Under the pieces are notes generated by a model. That model worked only from the letters and a program-made list of their open reading frames with translations, was not told where the DNA came from and searched no databases. 64,000 bases of DNA from Prevotella sp. (lineage in GTDB: Bacteria; Bacteroidota; Bacteroidia; Bacteroidales; Bacteroidaceae): the NCBI GenBank assembly GCA_017475265.1, contig JAFVFY010000129.1, positions 1-64,000 of the forward strand, read 5' to 3'. The position numbers and the translations under genes were made by a program. Positions 51,247 to 59,152 of this stretch are shown one piece after another (within the stretch, counting starts at the first letter, position 1; each line of letters starts with the position of its first letter).

Positions 51247-52068
51247 TTAGTATGATTCGCTTTCGTTGGGGAAATCGCCGCTCTTCACATCGGTGACATA
51301 CTGCCCTACGGCATCGGTCATGATACTGTTGAGGTCGGCATAGCGACGGAGGAAACGTGGCGAGAAGCCTTGTGTCATGCCCAGCATGTCGGCTATGACA
51401 AGAATCTGACCGTCGCAATAGGCTCCGGCACCAATGCCGATGGTGGGCACACTGATCTCTGCCGTTACCTGTTCAGCCAGCGCAGCAGGAACCTTTTCCA
51501 GCACCACGGCGAAGCAACCGGTCTCGGCAAGCAGACGGGCATCGTTGAGCAGTTTCTCAGCCTCGCGCTCTTCTTTAGCCCTGACGGCGTAAGTTCCAAA
51601 TTTATTGATACTTTGCGGTGTAAGGCCAAGGTGCCCCATCACGGGGATTCCAGCATCGAGGATCCGCTTCACGCCATCGATGATTTCCACACCACCTTCG
51701 AGCTTCAGCGCGTCGCATCCGCTCTCCTTCATGATACGTATGGCATTGGACACGGCGACATGACTACCCACCTGATAGGAGCCGAAAGGCATGTCGCAGA
51801 CCACCAGGGCACGCTTCACGCCGTTGACCACGGCACGTGCATGGTAAATCATCTGGTCGACGGTCATGGGAAGCGTCGTCGTGTTACCTACCATTACGTT
51901 CGAGGCGGAGTCACCGATAAGGATTCCGTCAATACCAGCACGGTCTACGATACCGGCGGTGGTGAAATCGTAGGAAGTGAGCATGGAGATTTTCTCTCCC
52001 TTCTGTTTCATTTCGATGAAGCGATGCGTTGTTACCTTACGCTCGTCGTTAACTAAATATCCTGCCAT
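51247..52068 (-). CDS. panB: 3-methyl-2-oxobutanoate hydroxymethyltransferase
   Basis: A 273-residue enzyme making ketopantoate from 2-oxoisovalerate and methylenetetrahydrofolate, first step of pantothenate synthesis. Motifs: [40 protein letters not shown] (metal-binding Asp), [32 protein letters not shown] and [20 protein letters not shown]. Full length. panC and panD are not in the window. The gene is bracketed by two inverted-array elements. Confidence 0.96.
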   Translation of the reverse strand: MAGYLVNDERKVTTHRFIEMKQKGEKISMLTSYDFTTAGIVDRAGIDGILIGDSASNVMVGNTTTLPMTVDQMIYHARAVVNGVKRALVVCDMPFGSYQVGSHVAVSNAIRIMKESGCDALKLEGGVEIIDGVKRILDAGIPVMGHLGLTPQSINKFGTYAVRAKEEREAEKLLNDARLLAETGCFAVVLEKVPAALAEQVTAEISVPTIGIGAGAYCDGQILVIADMLGMTQGFSPRFLRRYADLNSIMTDAVGQYVTDVKSGDFPNESESY

Positions 52069-52077
52069 TTTTGTTTA

Positions 52078-52215
52078 GGGGAGTGAAAGGGAAGTGAAGG
52101 GGGAGTGAAAGGGGAGTGAAAGGGACGTTACCTTCTTTCTCAGTTTATGGGAACAGCAAAAGTATTGTCCCTTTCACTCCCCCTTCACTTCCCCCCTTCA
52201 CTTCCCTTTCACTCC
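52078..52215. repeat. Inverted-array element C (same core as A)
   Basis: Left arm of about four units ending GAAAGGGAC (52118-52126); 40-nt core 52127-52166 identical to element A except two bases; right arm from GTCCCTTTC (52167-52175) with ACTCCCCC and ACTTCCCC units. The right arm covers the 3' end of the HAD phosphatase gene, and its bases encode the last about 20 residues. Confidence 0.93.
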
Positions 52216-52831
52216 AAAAATTAAAGTTATTATAGTTATCAATCTGAATATCAGAGAGCGGTGCTATGGCCTCGCGGGTATTGGTGGTAGCCAGTCCTAC
52301 GACATACATCCCGGCGGCTCGGCCAGAACGCAGTCCGTTGAAGCTGTCTTCAAACACCACACAGTCCTCAGGCGCCACGCCTAGTCTCTGTGCCGCCCTG
52401 AGGTAGCATTGCGGCGAAGGCTTGCTCTCGGTGAAGTCTTCGCTGGTGAGTATCTCGTCGAAAACGAGACGCAGCTCCGGCCGGCTGCGATAGACGCTGT
52501 CCATCTTCTGCCGGTTGGAGCTGGTCACTATAGCCGTCCGCACCCCTTGGGTGCGCAGTACGGCCAAAAAGTCCTGTAGCCCTTCGATGTAGTCGTAGTG
52601 CATCTGTGCCTCGAAGTCGTTGAGCCGTTGCATCACCGTCTCGCGCTCCGCCTCCAAAGGTCCTGACCACCAACGGTCGAAAATCTGGTCCAACGTGGAG
52701 CCTTTTATCTCATGCTCCAGGCCAGGATGCTCCGGATGGTAAAGCCGACATTGTGAACCCCAGAACACAGAGTACTGGGGTTCCGTGTCGAACACCACAC
52801 CGTCGAGGTCAAAAAGAGCTGCCCTGAACAT
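52145..52831 (-). CDS. HAD superfamily phosphatase (beta-phosphoglucomutase-like)
   Basis: A 228-residue HAD subfamily IA protein: FRAALFDLDGVVFDTEPQYS (motif I, nucleophile Asp), VRTAIVTSSNRQKMDSVY (motif II), then ESKPSPQCYLRAAQRL and CVVFEDSFNGLRSGRAAGMY (motifs III-IV). Substrate is probably a sugar phosphate. The natural protein ends near IDNYNNFNFW; the following REVKGGSEGGVKGTILLLFP is read from the right arm and part of the core of element C. Four bases after the porin stop, so part of the same unit. Confidence 0.9.
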   Translation of the reverse strand: MFRAALFDLDGVVFDTEPQYSVFWGSQCRLYHPEHPGLEHEIKGSTLDQIFDRWWSGPLEAERETVMQRLNDFEAQMHYDYIEGLQDFLAVLRTQGVRTAIVTSSNRQKMDSVYRSRPELRLVFDEILTSEDFTESKPSPQCYLRAAQRLGVAPEDCVVFEDSFNGLRSGRAAGMYVVGLATTNTREAIAPLSDIQIDNYNNFNFWSEREVKGGSEGGVKGTILLLFP

Positions 52832-52835
52832 AAAT

Positions 52836-53525
52836 TTAGAGGGCGAACTTGTAGCCCACGGTGAGCATCACAGAGTTGTTCTTAAAGTCCTTCACGCCAG
52901 GAGTGCTATCCTTGTTCACCTTCGTCAGGCCAAGGTTGTAGCGCAGGTCGAGCACGATGGGCACCTTGAACTGATAGGAAACGCCCAGGGGGATGGAGAT
53001 GTCCACCTTTTTCAGGCCGTCCTTGATGTCAACATCAGCCTCCATCGACGTGTTGTCTACCTTTTCCTTAGCCTTCGAGCTGGCGTTCGTCAGGAAGCCG
53101 AACTGCACACCAGCCTTTACGGCAAAACCGTTAAAGAGATAGAGATTGGCGGTCACAGGCACATGGACATAACCCAGCTCCAACTTGGCGTCGGAGATTT
53201 CATGCTTTTTTCCGTCTGCAGTACTGTAGATGTCCGTATCTTTCCAACCACTTCCCTGAAGAGCATAGTCCACACCTGCTGCCAAGCTGAACTTGGGAGC
53301 CAGCTGGTATTCAAACTCCACGCCAATGAGTCCGGCACCGATGGGCGACTTGTCAAGAGTCATACCTTGTAAACCTGCTTGATCCAAAGGCAGGTCGGGC
53401 ATGTTGCTCAACCAAGAGACACCGAGACCGGCCTTCGGCTGAATGGAAAACGTGCCTGGTTCAAACTGGGCGTTAGCACTTACTGCGGCCACCATCATGG
53501 CGGCAATCATCACAAACTTTTTCAT
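52836..53525 (-). CDS. Porin family / PorT-like outer-membrane beta-barrel
   Basis: A 229-residue barrel with signal peptide MKKFVMIAAMMVAAVSANAQ, then FSIQPKAGLGVSWLSNMPDL and alternating beta-strands to the aromatic end VMLTVGYKFAL. This is the small 'outer membrane beta-barrel' (PF13568-like) group of Bacteroidetes; no known cargo. First gene of a minus-strand series (porin, HAD, panB, LacI, HD), with promoter at 53594. Confidence 0.85.
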   Translation of the reverse strand: MKKFVMIAAMMVAAVSANAQFEPGTFSIQPKAGLGVSWLSNMPDLPLDQAGLQGMTLDKSPIGAGLIGVEFEYQLAPKFSLAAGVDYALQGSGWKDTDIYSTADGKKHEISDAKLELGYVHVPVTANLYLFNGFAVKAGVQFGFLTNASSKAKEKVDNTSMEADVDIKDGLKKVDISIPLGVSYQFKVPIVLDLRYNLGLTKVNKDSTPGVKDFKNNSVMLTVGYKFAL

Positions 53526-53593
53526 AATTGTTACCTATTAATAAATAATAATGTGTAATGGCCCATAAGCGGGTCTCTTCTTAAAATCGGGTG

Positions 53594-53601
53594 CAAAGGT
53601 A
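53594..53601 (-). promoter_or_regulatory. Promoter for the porin-like gene
   Basis: TACCTTTG on the minus strand, 69 bases before the ATG at 53525. Confidence 0.6.
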
Positions 53602-53727
53602 GGCACTTTTTCCTCGGAGTTTTAAAAAATAATGCTAAAAAAAGATAAACAGATTGATAAAAGTGCCTTTTGTGGCCTAAAAACGCAAAAAAAAGGTTTA
53701 AAATTTCACCATATCCAATATTTTACG

Positions 53728-53735
53728 TAACTTTG
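53728..53735 (+). promoter_or_regulatory. Promoter for the TPR-ribH unit
   Basis: TAACTTTG, 41 bases before the ATG at 53777. Confidence 0.6.
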
Positions 53736-53776
53736 CGCCCGCAAAATAAGCGACAGTAAAAAAAACCAATAAAATA

Positions 53777-54466
53777 ATGGCAGACAAAATGAACAATCAG
53801 CAGGGTGCTCCTGAAGTGATGGAGACCCTCAGCAAGAGCGAGGACTTTATCCTCAAGTACAAAAACCTTCTCATTGGCGGCGTTGTGGCTATACTCGTCC
53901 TCGTGGCCGGCTACTTCACCGTGAAGCATTTCACCCACGAGTCGTTCCAGAAAGCCAGCACCGCTATGGCCAAGGCTCAGGAGTACTACTCCGACGCCGT
54001 GCTCAGCGACGATGCCGCCCTCTTCAACAAGGCTCTCAATGGTGACAGCCTCGGCAACGTTGGATTCCTTGCCATCGCCAGCGATTACTCAGGCAAGGCC
54101 GCCAACCTGGCTAACCTCTATGCCGGCATCTGCTACGCTCGTCTGGGCAACTGGGAGGAAGCAGCAAACTACATCAAGAAGTTCGACGGCGACGACGAGA
54201 TGGTAGCTCCCGCTGCCATCGGTGCCCTGGGCAATGTCCAGGCTAGCCTTGGACAGCTCGACGAGGCCATAAGCACCCTGAAGAAGGCTGCTTCAAAGGC
54301 TGACAACGCCGCTCTCTCACCACAGTTCCTCATCCAGGCAGCAGAAATCCTGGAGAGCCAGGGTAAGAAGGACGAGGCCCTCAAGCTCTACGAGCAGGTG
54401 AAGGCCGACTATCCCGAGTACCTGCGCTTCAACAACCTTGACAACTTCATTGAGCGCGTTAAATAA
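53777..54466 (+). CDS. Membrane-anchored tetratricopeptide repeat protein
   Basis: A 229-residue protein with a cytoplasmic N-terminus, one span at about 32-50 ([20 protein letters not shown]) and periplasmic TPR-like helices: [40 protein letters not shown] and [20 protein letters not shown]. The layout matches YfgM/'tol-pal-like' anchored TPR proteins, probably a chaperone or scaffold. Stop and ribH start overlap (TAATG), so the two are cotranslated; the same pairing is common in Bacteroidetes. Confidence 0.88.
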   Translation: MADKMNNQQGAPEVMETLSKSEDFILKYKNLLIGGVVAILVLVAGYFTVKHFTHESFQKASTAMAKAQEYYSDAVLSDDAALFNKALNGDSLGNVGFLAIASDYSGKAANLANLYAGICYARLGNWEEAANYIKKFDGDDEMVAPAAIGALGNVQASLGQLDEAISTLKKAASKADNAALSPQFLIQAAEILESQGKKDEALKLYEQVKADYPEYLRFNNLDNFIERVK

Positions 54467-54942
54467 TGGCTTCCGCACTCCATAACCTGAGCGACTACGA
54501 CTTCAAGGCCGTACCCGACGCGTCGAACATGATTTTCGGCATTGTCGTGGCCGAGTGGAACTCTGAGATAACGGGTGCCTTGCTCGAAGGTTGTGTCTCC
54601 ACATTGGAGAAGCACGGCGCGCTGCCCGAGAACATCCACGTGAAGACCGTCCCAGGCTCTTTCGAACTCATCTACGGTGCTCACCAGATGACCCTCAACG
54701 ACGGTTATGATGCCGTCATCATCCTAGGAAGCGTTATCCGTGGCGAGACACCCCACTTCGACTACATCTGCGAAGGAGTGACGGCAGGTATCGCACGGCT
54801 CAATGCCACCAGTAACATTCCTGTCATCTATGGTCTGCTCACTACCAATGACCTTGAACAGGCTAAGGAACGTGCCGGTGGGAAGCTGGGGAACAAAGGA
54901 GACGAGTGCGCCGTGGTAGCCATCAAGATGGCAAAGTTCTAA
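54466..54942 (+). CDS. ribH: 6,7-dimethyl-8-ribityllumazine synthase
   Basis: A 158-residue enzyme of riboflavin synthesis that condenses 5-amino-6-ribitylaminouracil with dihydroxybutanone phosphate. Motifs: [57 protein letters not shown] and [20 protein letters not shown]. The other rib genes are not in the window. Followed by a terminator at 54968. Confidence 0.96.
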   Translation: MASALHNLSDYDFKAVPDASNMIFGIVVAEWNSEITGALLEGCVSTLEKHGALPENIHVKTVPGSFELIYGAHQMTLNDGYDAVIILGSVIRGETPHFDYICEGVTAGIARLNATSNIPVIYGLLTTNDLEQAKERAGGKLGNKGDECAVVAIKMAKF

Positions 54943-54967
54943 AACGCGATTACACTTTACAGCTACA

Positions 54968-55005
54968 ACGTCCGCCGTGCATCTTGCATGACGGACGTGT
55001 TTTTC
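54968..55005 (+). terminator. Intrinsic terminator after ribH
   Basis: ACGTCCG (54968-54974) pairs with CGGACGT (54992-54998), followed by GTTTTTCT. Confidence 0.75.
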
Positions 55006-55018
55006 TATACGACTGACT

Positions 55019-55474
55019 ATGAAACAAGAAGACGATGAGCGCTATATGCGCATGGCCTTGGCCGAGGCACGGATAGCCTTGGAAAAGGGCGAGGTGCCCA
55101 TTGGGGCGGTGGTGGTGTGCAAGGATCGTGTCATAGCACGTGCACATAACATGACGGAGACATTGACTGACGTAACGGCACATGCCGAGATGCAGGCCGT
55201 GACGATGGCTGCCAACCAATTGGGCGGGAAGTACTTAACGGACTGTACGCTCTATGTGACGGTGGAGCCTTGTGTGATGTGTGCAGGGGCTTTGGGATGG
55301 GCACAACTGCCACGTATAGTCTTCGGATGCCGTGATGAGAAACGTGGCTACCAACGTTTCGCCCCTCAGGCGCTACACCCCAAGGCAACAATAACAGGCG
55401 GCATCCTGGAGGAGGAGTGCCGCCTGCTAATGACGGAATTCTTTAAAGAACGAAGGGGAGTGAAAGGGGAGTGA
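55019..55474 (+). CDS. tadA: tRNA-specific adenosine deaminase / nucleoside deaminase
   Basis: A 151-residue zinc deaminase: MRMALAEARIALEKGEVPIG, then the catalytic DVTAHAEMQAVTMAANQLGG (His-Ala-Glu) and VTVEPCVMCAGALGWAQLPR (Pro-Cys-x2-Cys). It converts A34 to inosine in tRNA-Arg(ACG). The last residues RRGVKGE and the stop lie in a GGGAGTGAAAG repeat arm (55454-55487), so the native C-terminus was probably a little different. Confidence 0.92.
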   Translation: MKQEDDERYMRMALAEARIALEKGEVPIGAVVVCKDRVIARAHNMTETLTDVTAHAEMQAVTMAANQLGGKYLTDCTLYVTVEPCVMCAGALGWAQLPRIVFGCRDEKRGYQRFAPQALHPKATITGGILEEECRLLMTEFFKERRGVKGE

Positions 55475-55487
55475 AAGGGACGTTACT
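55454..55487. repeat. Single GGGAGTGAA arm at the tadA 3' end
   Basis: Two GGGGAGTGAAA units followed by GGGACGTTACT, the same arm end and first core bases as element C and the lpxB copy. The tadA stop codon is inside it. Confidence 0.85.
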
Positions 55488-55512
55488 CGTACTTCCAAAA
55501 CTTGAGTGACTT

Positions 55513-57621
55513 TTAGCGCAATGGTTTTATCCCGTTCCGTTTGAGCAGCGCCTTGATGGTCGGCTCTCCGCCACGGAAGCGTTTGTAGAGCACCATCGGG
55601 TCTTCGGTGCCTCCCTTGGAAAGGATGTTCTCACGGAAGCTCTCGGCAGTCTCACGGTCGAAGATACCATGGCGTTTGAACACGGCAAAAGCATCAGCGT
55701 CGAGCACCTCGGCCCACTTATAACTATAGTAACCAGCGGCGTAACCTCCTGCCATAATGTGCGAGAACTGCACGGTCATGCAGGTGTCGGTACGTTGCTT
55801 GCCGATGATGGCTTTCTTCCAGGCCTCTTTCTCGAAGGTCATCACATTCTCCGTAAACTCTTCTTTCTGGGTGTAGTAGGCCATATCGAGCAGTCCGAGG
55901 CTTACCTGACGCAGACAAGCCGTGGCCGCCATGAAGTTACGGCTCTTCACCACACGGTCTATCAGTTCGTCGGGTAGCGGCTCGCCCGTCTCATAGTGGA
56001 AGGCAAAGGTACGCAGGAACTCCTTCTCCACAGCGTAGTTCTCCATGAACTGTGAGGGCAGCTCCACGAAGTCCCAGAGCACACTCGTACCCGAAAGGCT
56101 CTCGAAGCGTGTATTGGCAAACATGCCGTGAAGCGAATGACCAAACTCATGGAGGAAGGTCTCCACCTCGCCAAGAGTCAGCAAGGCAGGCTTTCCCATT
56201 GACCATTGACCATTGACCATTGAACCTTCAGTAGGCTTCGTGAGGTTCATCACCACGCTGACATGCGGACGTATGTTCTCGCCCTTCTTGTCGATGCACT
56301 GGCTCTGAAACTGCGTCATCCATGCCCCACCCTGCTTGCCCTTGCGCGGATGGAAGTCGGCATAGAACACAGCAAGATACGAGCCGTCCTTGTCGAACAC
56401 CTCGTAGGCCTTCACGTCGGGGTGATAGACGGGAATGTCCTTGTTCTCCTTGAAAGTGATGCCGTAGAGGCGGTTGGCCAGGCCGAAGACGCCGTCGATG
56501 ACTTTCTCCAACTGTAGATAAGGACGCAGCATCTCAGCATCGATGTTGTATTTCTTCAGCTTCAGTTTGTGGGAGTAGAAGGCAATGTCCCAAGGCTCGA
56601 GCTTGATTTGAGATTTGAGATTTGAGGGTTGAGATTTCTTATAGAAACGCTTGACCTCTTCTTTCTCCTTCAAAGCTGTAGGCTTATACGCTTCTATGAG
56701 GTCGTTGAACAGACGGTAGACGCTGCGGACGTTACGTGCCATACGGTTTTTGAGCACGTAGTCGGCGTATGTCTTGAAGCCGAGCAGCTGGGCAATCTCG
56801 CGGCGCAGGTTGACAAGCTTCTTACAGATTTCCAGGTTGTTAGCATCGTTGTCGTGTATACAGAGCGTGTTGTGAGCCATGTACATCTGACGGCGTAGCT
56901 CCCGCTGAGTGCTGTAGGTCATAAATGGCGAATAGGACGGAGAGTCGAGGGTGAAAGTCCATCCGTCGCCCTTTGCTTCCTCTGCGGCAGCGTCGATAGC
57001 CGTCTGGGGCAGTCCTTCGAGTTGTGCGGGGTCGGTAATGTGGAGCTTGAAGGCCTTCTGCTCCTTGAGCACGTTCTGCGAGAACATCAGGGAGAGCATC
57101 GAAGCCTCCTCGGTGAGCTTTCGCAGCTTCTCCTTGCCCTCGTCATCTAGCAAGGCACCGCTACGCACAAAACCGTCGTAACAGTTATCGAGCAAACGTT
57201 TTTCTTCGGGAGTAAGACGGCGGTGATGGAGGTGCACATATTTCACACGCTCGAATAGCTTAGGGTTCAGGCGCACATCATTGGCATGTTGTGTCAGGAT
57301 AGGTTGCAGCTTCTGGGCAAGGGCATCCATGTCATCATTCGTCTCTGCAGAGAGCAAGTTGAAGAACACGCTGCTGACACGCTCCAGCAGGTCGTAGTAA
57401 CCCTCGGAATCGTCCTCCTGGTCTACGATGGTGTTGTCGAAGTTGGGCTTTGCGGGGTTATTGACGATACGGTCTATCTGCTCGTTGTCCCGGCGTATAC
57501 CCTCCATGAAGGCTTCCTCGAAGTCCTCCAGGCGTATGCGGTCGAATGGCGGGGTGTCGTGAGGCGTGTTGTAGGGTTCAAAAAACGGGTTCTTCCTCAC
57601 ATTGACATTATCTGTACTCAT
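55513..57621 (-). CDS. M3 family oligopeptidase (Dcp/OpdA-like)
   Basis: A 702-residue zinc metallopeptidase that cuts short peptides in the cytoplasm. The zinc site is EVETFLHEFGHSLHGMFANT (HExxH with the third ligand Glu in FESLSGTSVLWDFVELPSQ). Other signatures are YADYVLKNRMARNVRSVYRL and QFSHIMAGGYAAGYYSYKWA. Two simple-repeat insertions are in frame: SQPSNLKSQIK (56604-56638) and EGSMVNGQWSMG (about 56190-56227), the second a few residues before the zinc site. No signal peptide. Promoter at 57675. Confidence 0.94.
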   Translation of the reverse strand: MSTDNVNVRKNPFFEPYNTPHDTPPFDRIRLEDFEEAFMEGIRRDNEQIDRIVNNPAKPNFDNTIVDQEDDSEGYYDLLERVSSVFFNLLSAETNDDMDALAQKLQPILTQHANDVRLNPKLFERVKYVHLHHRRLTPEEKRLLDNCYDGFVRSGALLDDEGKEKLRKLTEEASMLSLMFSQNVLKEQKAFKLHITDPAQLEGLPQTAIDAAAEEAKGDGWTFTLDSPSYSPFMTYSTQRELRRQMYMAHNTLCIHDNDANNLEICKKLVNLRREIAQLLGFKTYADYVLKNRMARNVRSVYRLFNDLIEAYKPTALKEKEEVKRFYKKSQPSNLKSQIKLEPWDIAFYSHKLKLKKYNIDAEMLRPYLQLEKVIDGVFGLANRLYGITFKENKDIPVYHPDVKAYEVFDKDGSYLAVFYADFHPRKGKQGGAWMTQFQSQCIDKKGENIRPHVSVVMNLTKPTEGSMVNGQWSMGKPALLTLGEVETFLHEFGHSLHGMFANTRFESLSGTSVLWDFVELPSQFMENYAVEKEFLRTFAFHYETGEPLPDELIDRVVKSRNFMAATACLRQVSLGLLDMAYYTQKEEFTENVMTFEKEAWKKAIIGKQRTDTCMTVQFSHIMAGGYAAGYYSYKWAEVLDADAFAVFKRHGIFDRETAESFRENILSKGGTEDPMVLYKRFRGGEPTIKALLKRNGIKPLR
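56604..56638. repeat. In-frame GATTTGAGA micro-repeat inside the M3 peptidase gene
   Basis: GATTTGAGATTTGAGATTTG and variants, encoding SQPSNLKSQIK on the coding strand. A second simple repeat of TTGACCA units lies at about 56199-56220 in the same gene. Confidence 0.75.
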
Positions 57622-57674
57622 CTTATTATTGGACTATTTGACTATTTACTATTTGACTATTTACAAATTGGCTG

Positions 57675-57682
57675 CAAAGGTA
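57675..57682 (-). promoter_or_regulatory. Promoter for the M3 peptidase gene
   Basis: TACCTTTG on the minus strand, 54 bases before the ATG; a CTATTTGA simple repeat (57632-57662) lies in the leader. Confidence 0.6.
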
Positions 57683-57753
57683 AGAAAAAAGCGGGACATA
57701 ATGCTTAAATATTAAAAAAAGTTCACATTTTTGGCTAGTTCATGCAATCTTAG

Positions 57754-57761
57754 TACCTTTG
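57754..57761 (+). promoter_or_regulatory. Promoter for the class I aminotransferase gene
   Basis: TACCTTTG, 147 bases before the ATG at 57908; the long leader is filled by a 51-bp tandem repeat. Confidence 0.65.
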
Positions 57762-57763
57762 CG

Positions 57764-57890
57764 CCCAAATCGTAAATCGTAAATTCGTAAATAGTCAAAT
57801 CGTTTAGGCGTAAGCCCAAATCGTAAATCGTAAATTCGTAAATAGTCAAATCGTTTAGGCGCAAGCCCAAATCGTAAATCGAAAATTGCT
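57764..57890 (+). repeat. 51-bp tandem repeat in an mRNA leader, about 2.5 copies
   Basis: Units start at 57764, 57815 and 57866 (third partial). Each has AAATCGTAAATCGTAAATTC and ends with GGCGTAAGCC, a small hairpin (GGC-GTAA-GCC) whose second copy is GGCGCAAGCC. The array lies between promoter and start codon, so it is transcribed. Confidence 0.9.
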
Positions 57891-57907
57891 AAATCGTAAA
57901 TAATAAG

Positions 57908-59110
57908 ATGCCTGAGATTTCCGTCCGGGGCCTTGAGATGCCCGAAAGCCCCATACGCAAGCTGGCCCCTCTGGCCGCTGCCGCCAAGAAGCGTGGCACA
58001 CATGTCTATCACCTGAATATCGGTCAGCCCGACCTGCCTACACCGCAGGTAGGTCTTGATGCGCTGAAGACCATCGACCGCAACATCCTGGAGTATTCTC
58101 CCTCGCAAGGCTATCTCAGCTACCGTGAGAAGCTGGTGGGCTACTACGCGAAATACAATATTCAGGTGACTGCCGATGACATCATCATCACCAGTGGTGG
58201 TAGTGAGGCCGTGCTCTTCGCCTTCCTGTCGTGCCTGAACCCCGGCGACGAAATCATCGTCCCGGAGCCTGCCTACGCCAACTACATGGCTTTTGCCATC
58301 TCAGCCGGAGCAAAGATACGCACCATTGCCACGACTATCGAGGAAGGCTTTTCCTTGCCGAAGGTGGAGAAGTTCGAGGAACTCATCAACGAGCGCACCC
58401 GCGCCATCATGATCTGCAACCCCAACAACCCCACGGGCTATCTCTACACCCGTCGCGAGATGAACCAGATACGTGACCTTGTGAAGAAGTATGACCTTTA
58501 CCTCTTCTCCGACGAGGTCTACCGCGAATATATCTACACTGGTTCACCCTATATCTCTGCCTGTCACCTGGAGGGCATCGAGCAGAATGTTATCCTCATC
58601 GACTCTGTATCGAAGCGCTACTCTGAGTGCGGCATCCGCATCGGAGCTCTTATCACGAAGAACGAGCAGGTGCGTCGCACGGTGCTGAAGTTCTGTCAGG
58701 CTCGCCTCTCCCCTCCTCTTATCGGACAAATTGTGGCCGAGGCATCGCTCGACGTACAAGAAGAGTACATGCGTGAGGTTTACGACGAATATGTAGAACG
58801 CCGTAAGTGCCTCATCGACGGACTGAACCGCATCCCCGGCGTCTATTCGCCCATCCCCATGGGAGCTTTCTATACCGTGGCCAAGCTGCCCGTGGACGAC
58901 AGCGAGAAGTTCTGCCGCTGGTGTCTTGCCGAGTTTGAATATGAGGGCTGCACCGTGATGATGGCTCCTGCTGCAGGTTTCTACACCACGCCAGGTGCCG
59001 GCATCAACGAGGTGCGTATTGCCTACGTGCTCAAGAAGAAAGACTTGGAGCACGCCCTTATCGTCCTCCGCAAAGCCTTGGAGCAGTATCCGGGAAGAGT
59101 AGAGGCATAA
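57908..59110 (+). CDS. Class I/II PLP-dependent aminotransferase (AspC-like)
   Basis: A 400-residue cytoplasmic aminotransferase. HVYHLNIGQPDLPTPQVGLD is the substrate-side start, ITSGGSEAVLFAFLSCLNPG the cofactor phosphate region, ICNPNNPTGYLYTRREM (Asn, PLP ring) and DSVSKRYSECGIRIGALI holds the Schiff-base lysine (SxxKxx). It most resembles aspartate/tyrosine aminotransferases; the exact substrate is not certain. Upstream leader carries a 51-bp repeat. Confidence 0.93.
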   Translation: MPEISVRGLEMPESPIRKLAPLAAAAKKRGTHVYHLNIGQPDLPTPQVGLDALKTIDRNILEYSPSQGYLSYREKLVGYYAKYNIQVTADDIIITSGGSEAVLFAFLSCLNPGDEIIVPEPAYANYMAFAISAGAKIRTIATTIEEGFSLPKVEKFEELINERTRAIMICNPNNPTGYLYTRREMNQIRDLVKKYDLYLFSDEVYREYIYTGSPYISACHLEGIEQNVILIDSVSKRYSECGIRIGALITKNEQVRRTVLKFCQARLSPPLIGQIVAEASLDVQEEYMREVYDEYVERRKCLIDGLNRIPGVYSPIPMGAFYTVAKLPVDDSEKFCRWCLAEFEYEGCTVMMAPAAGFYTTPGAGINEVRIAYVLKKKDLEHALIVLRKALEQYPGRVEA

Positions 59111-59152
59111 ACTCTCTATAAGCCTTATAAGCCCCAAAGACCTATAAGCCTC

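Noticed and set aside
57740-58108. Open frame with repeats of RFDYLRIYDLRFG on the minus strand
   Set aside because: It is the translation of the 51-bp leader repeat and of the antisense of the aminotransferase start; there is no promoter or start context.
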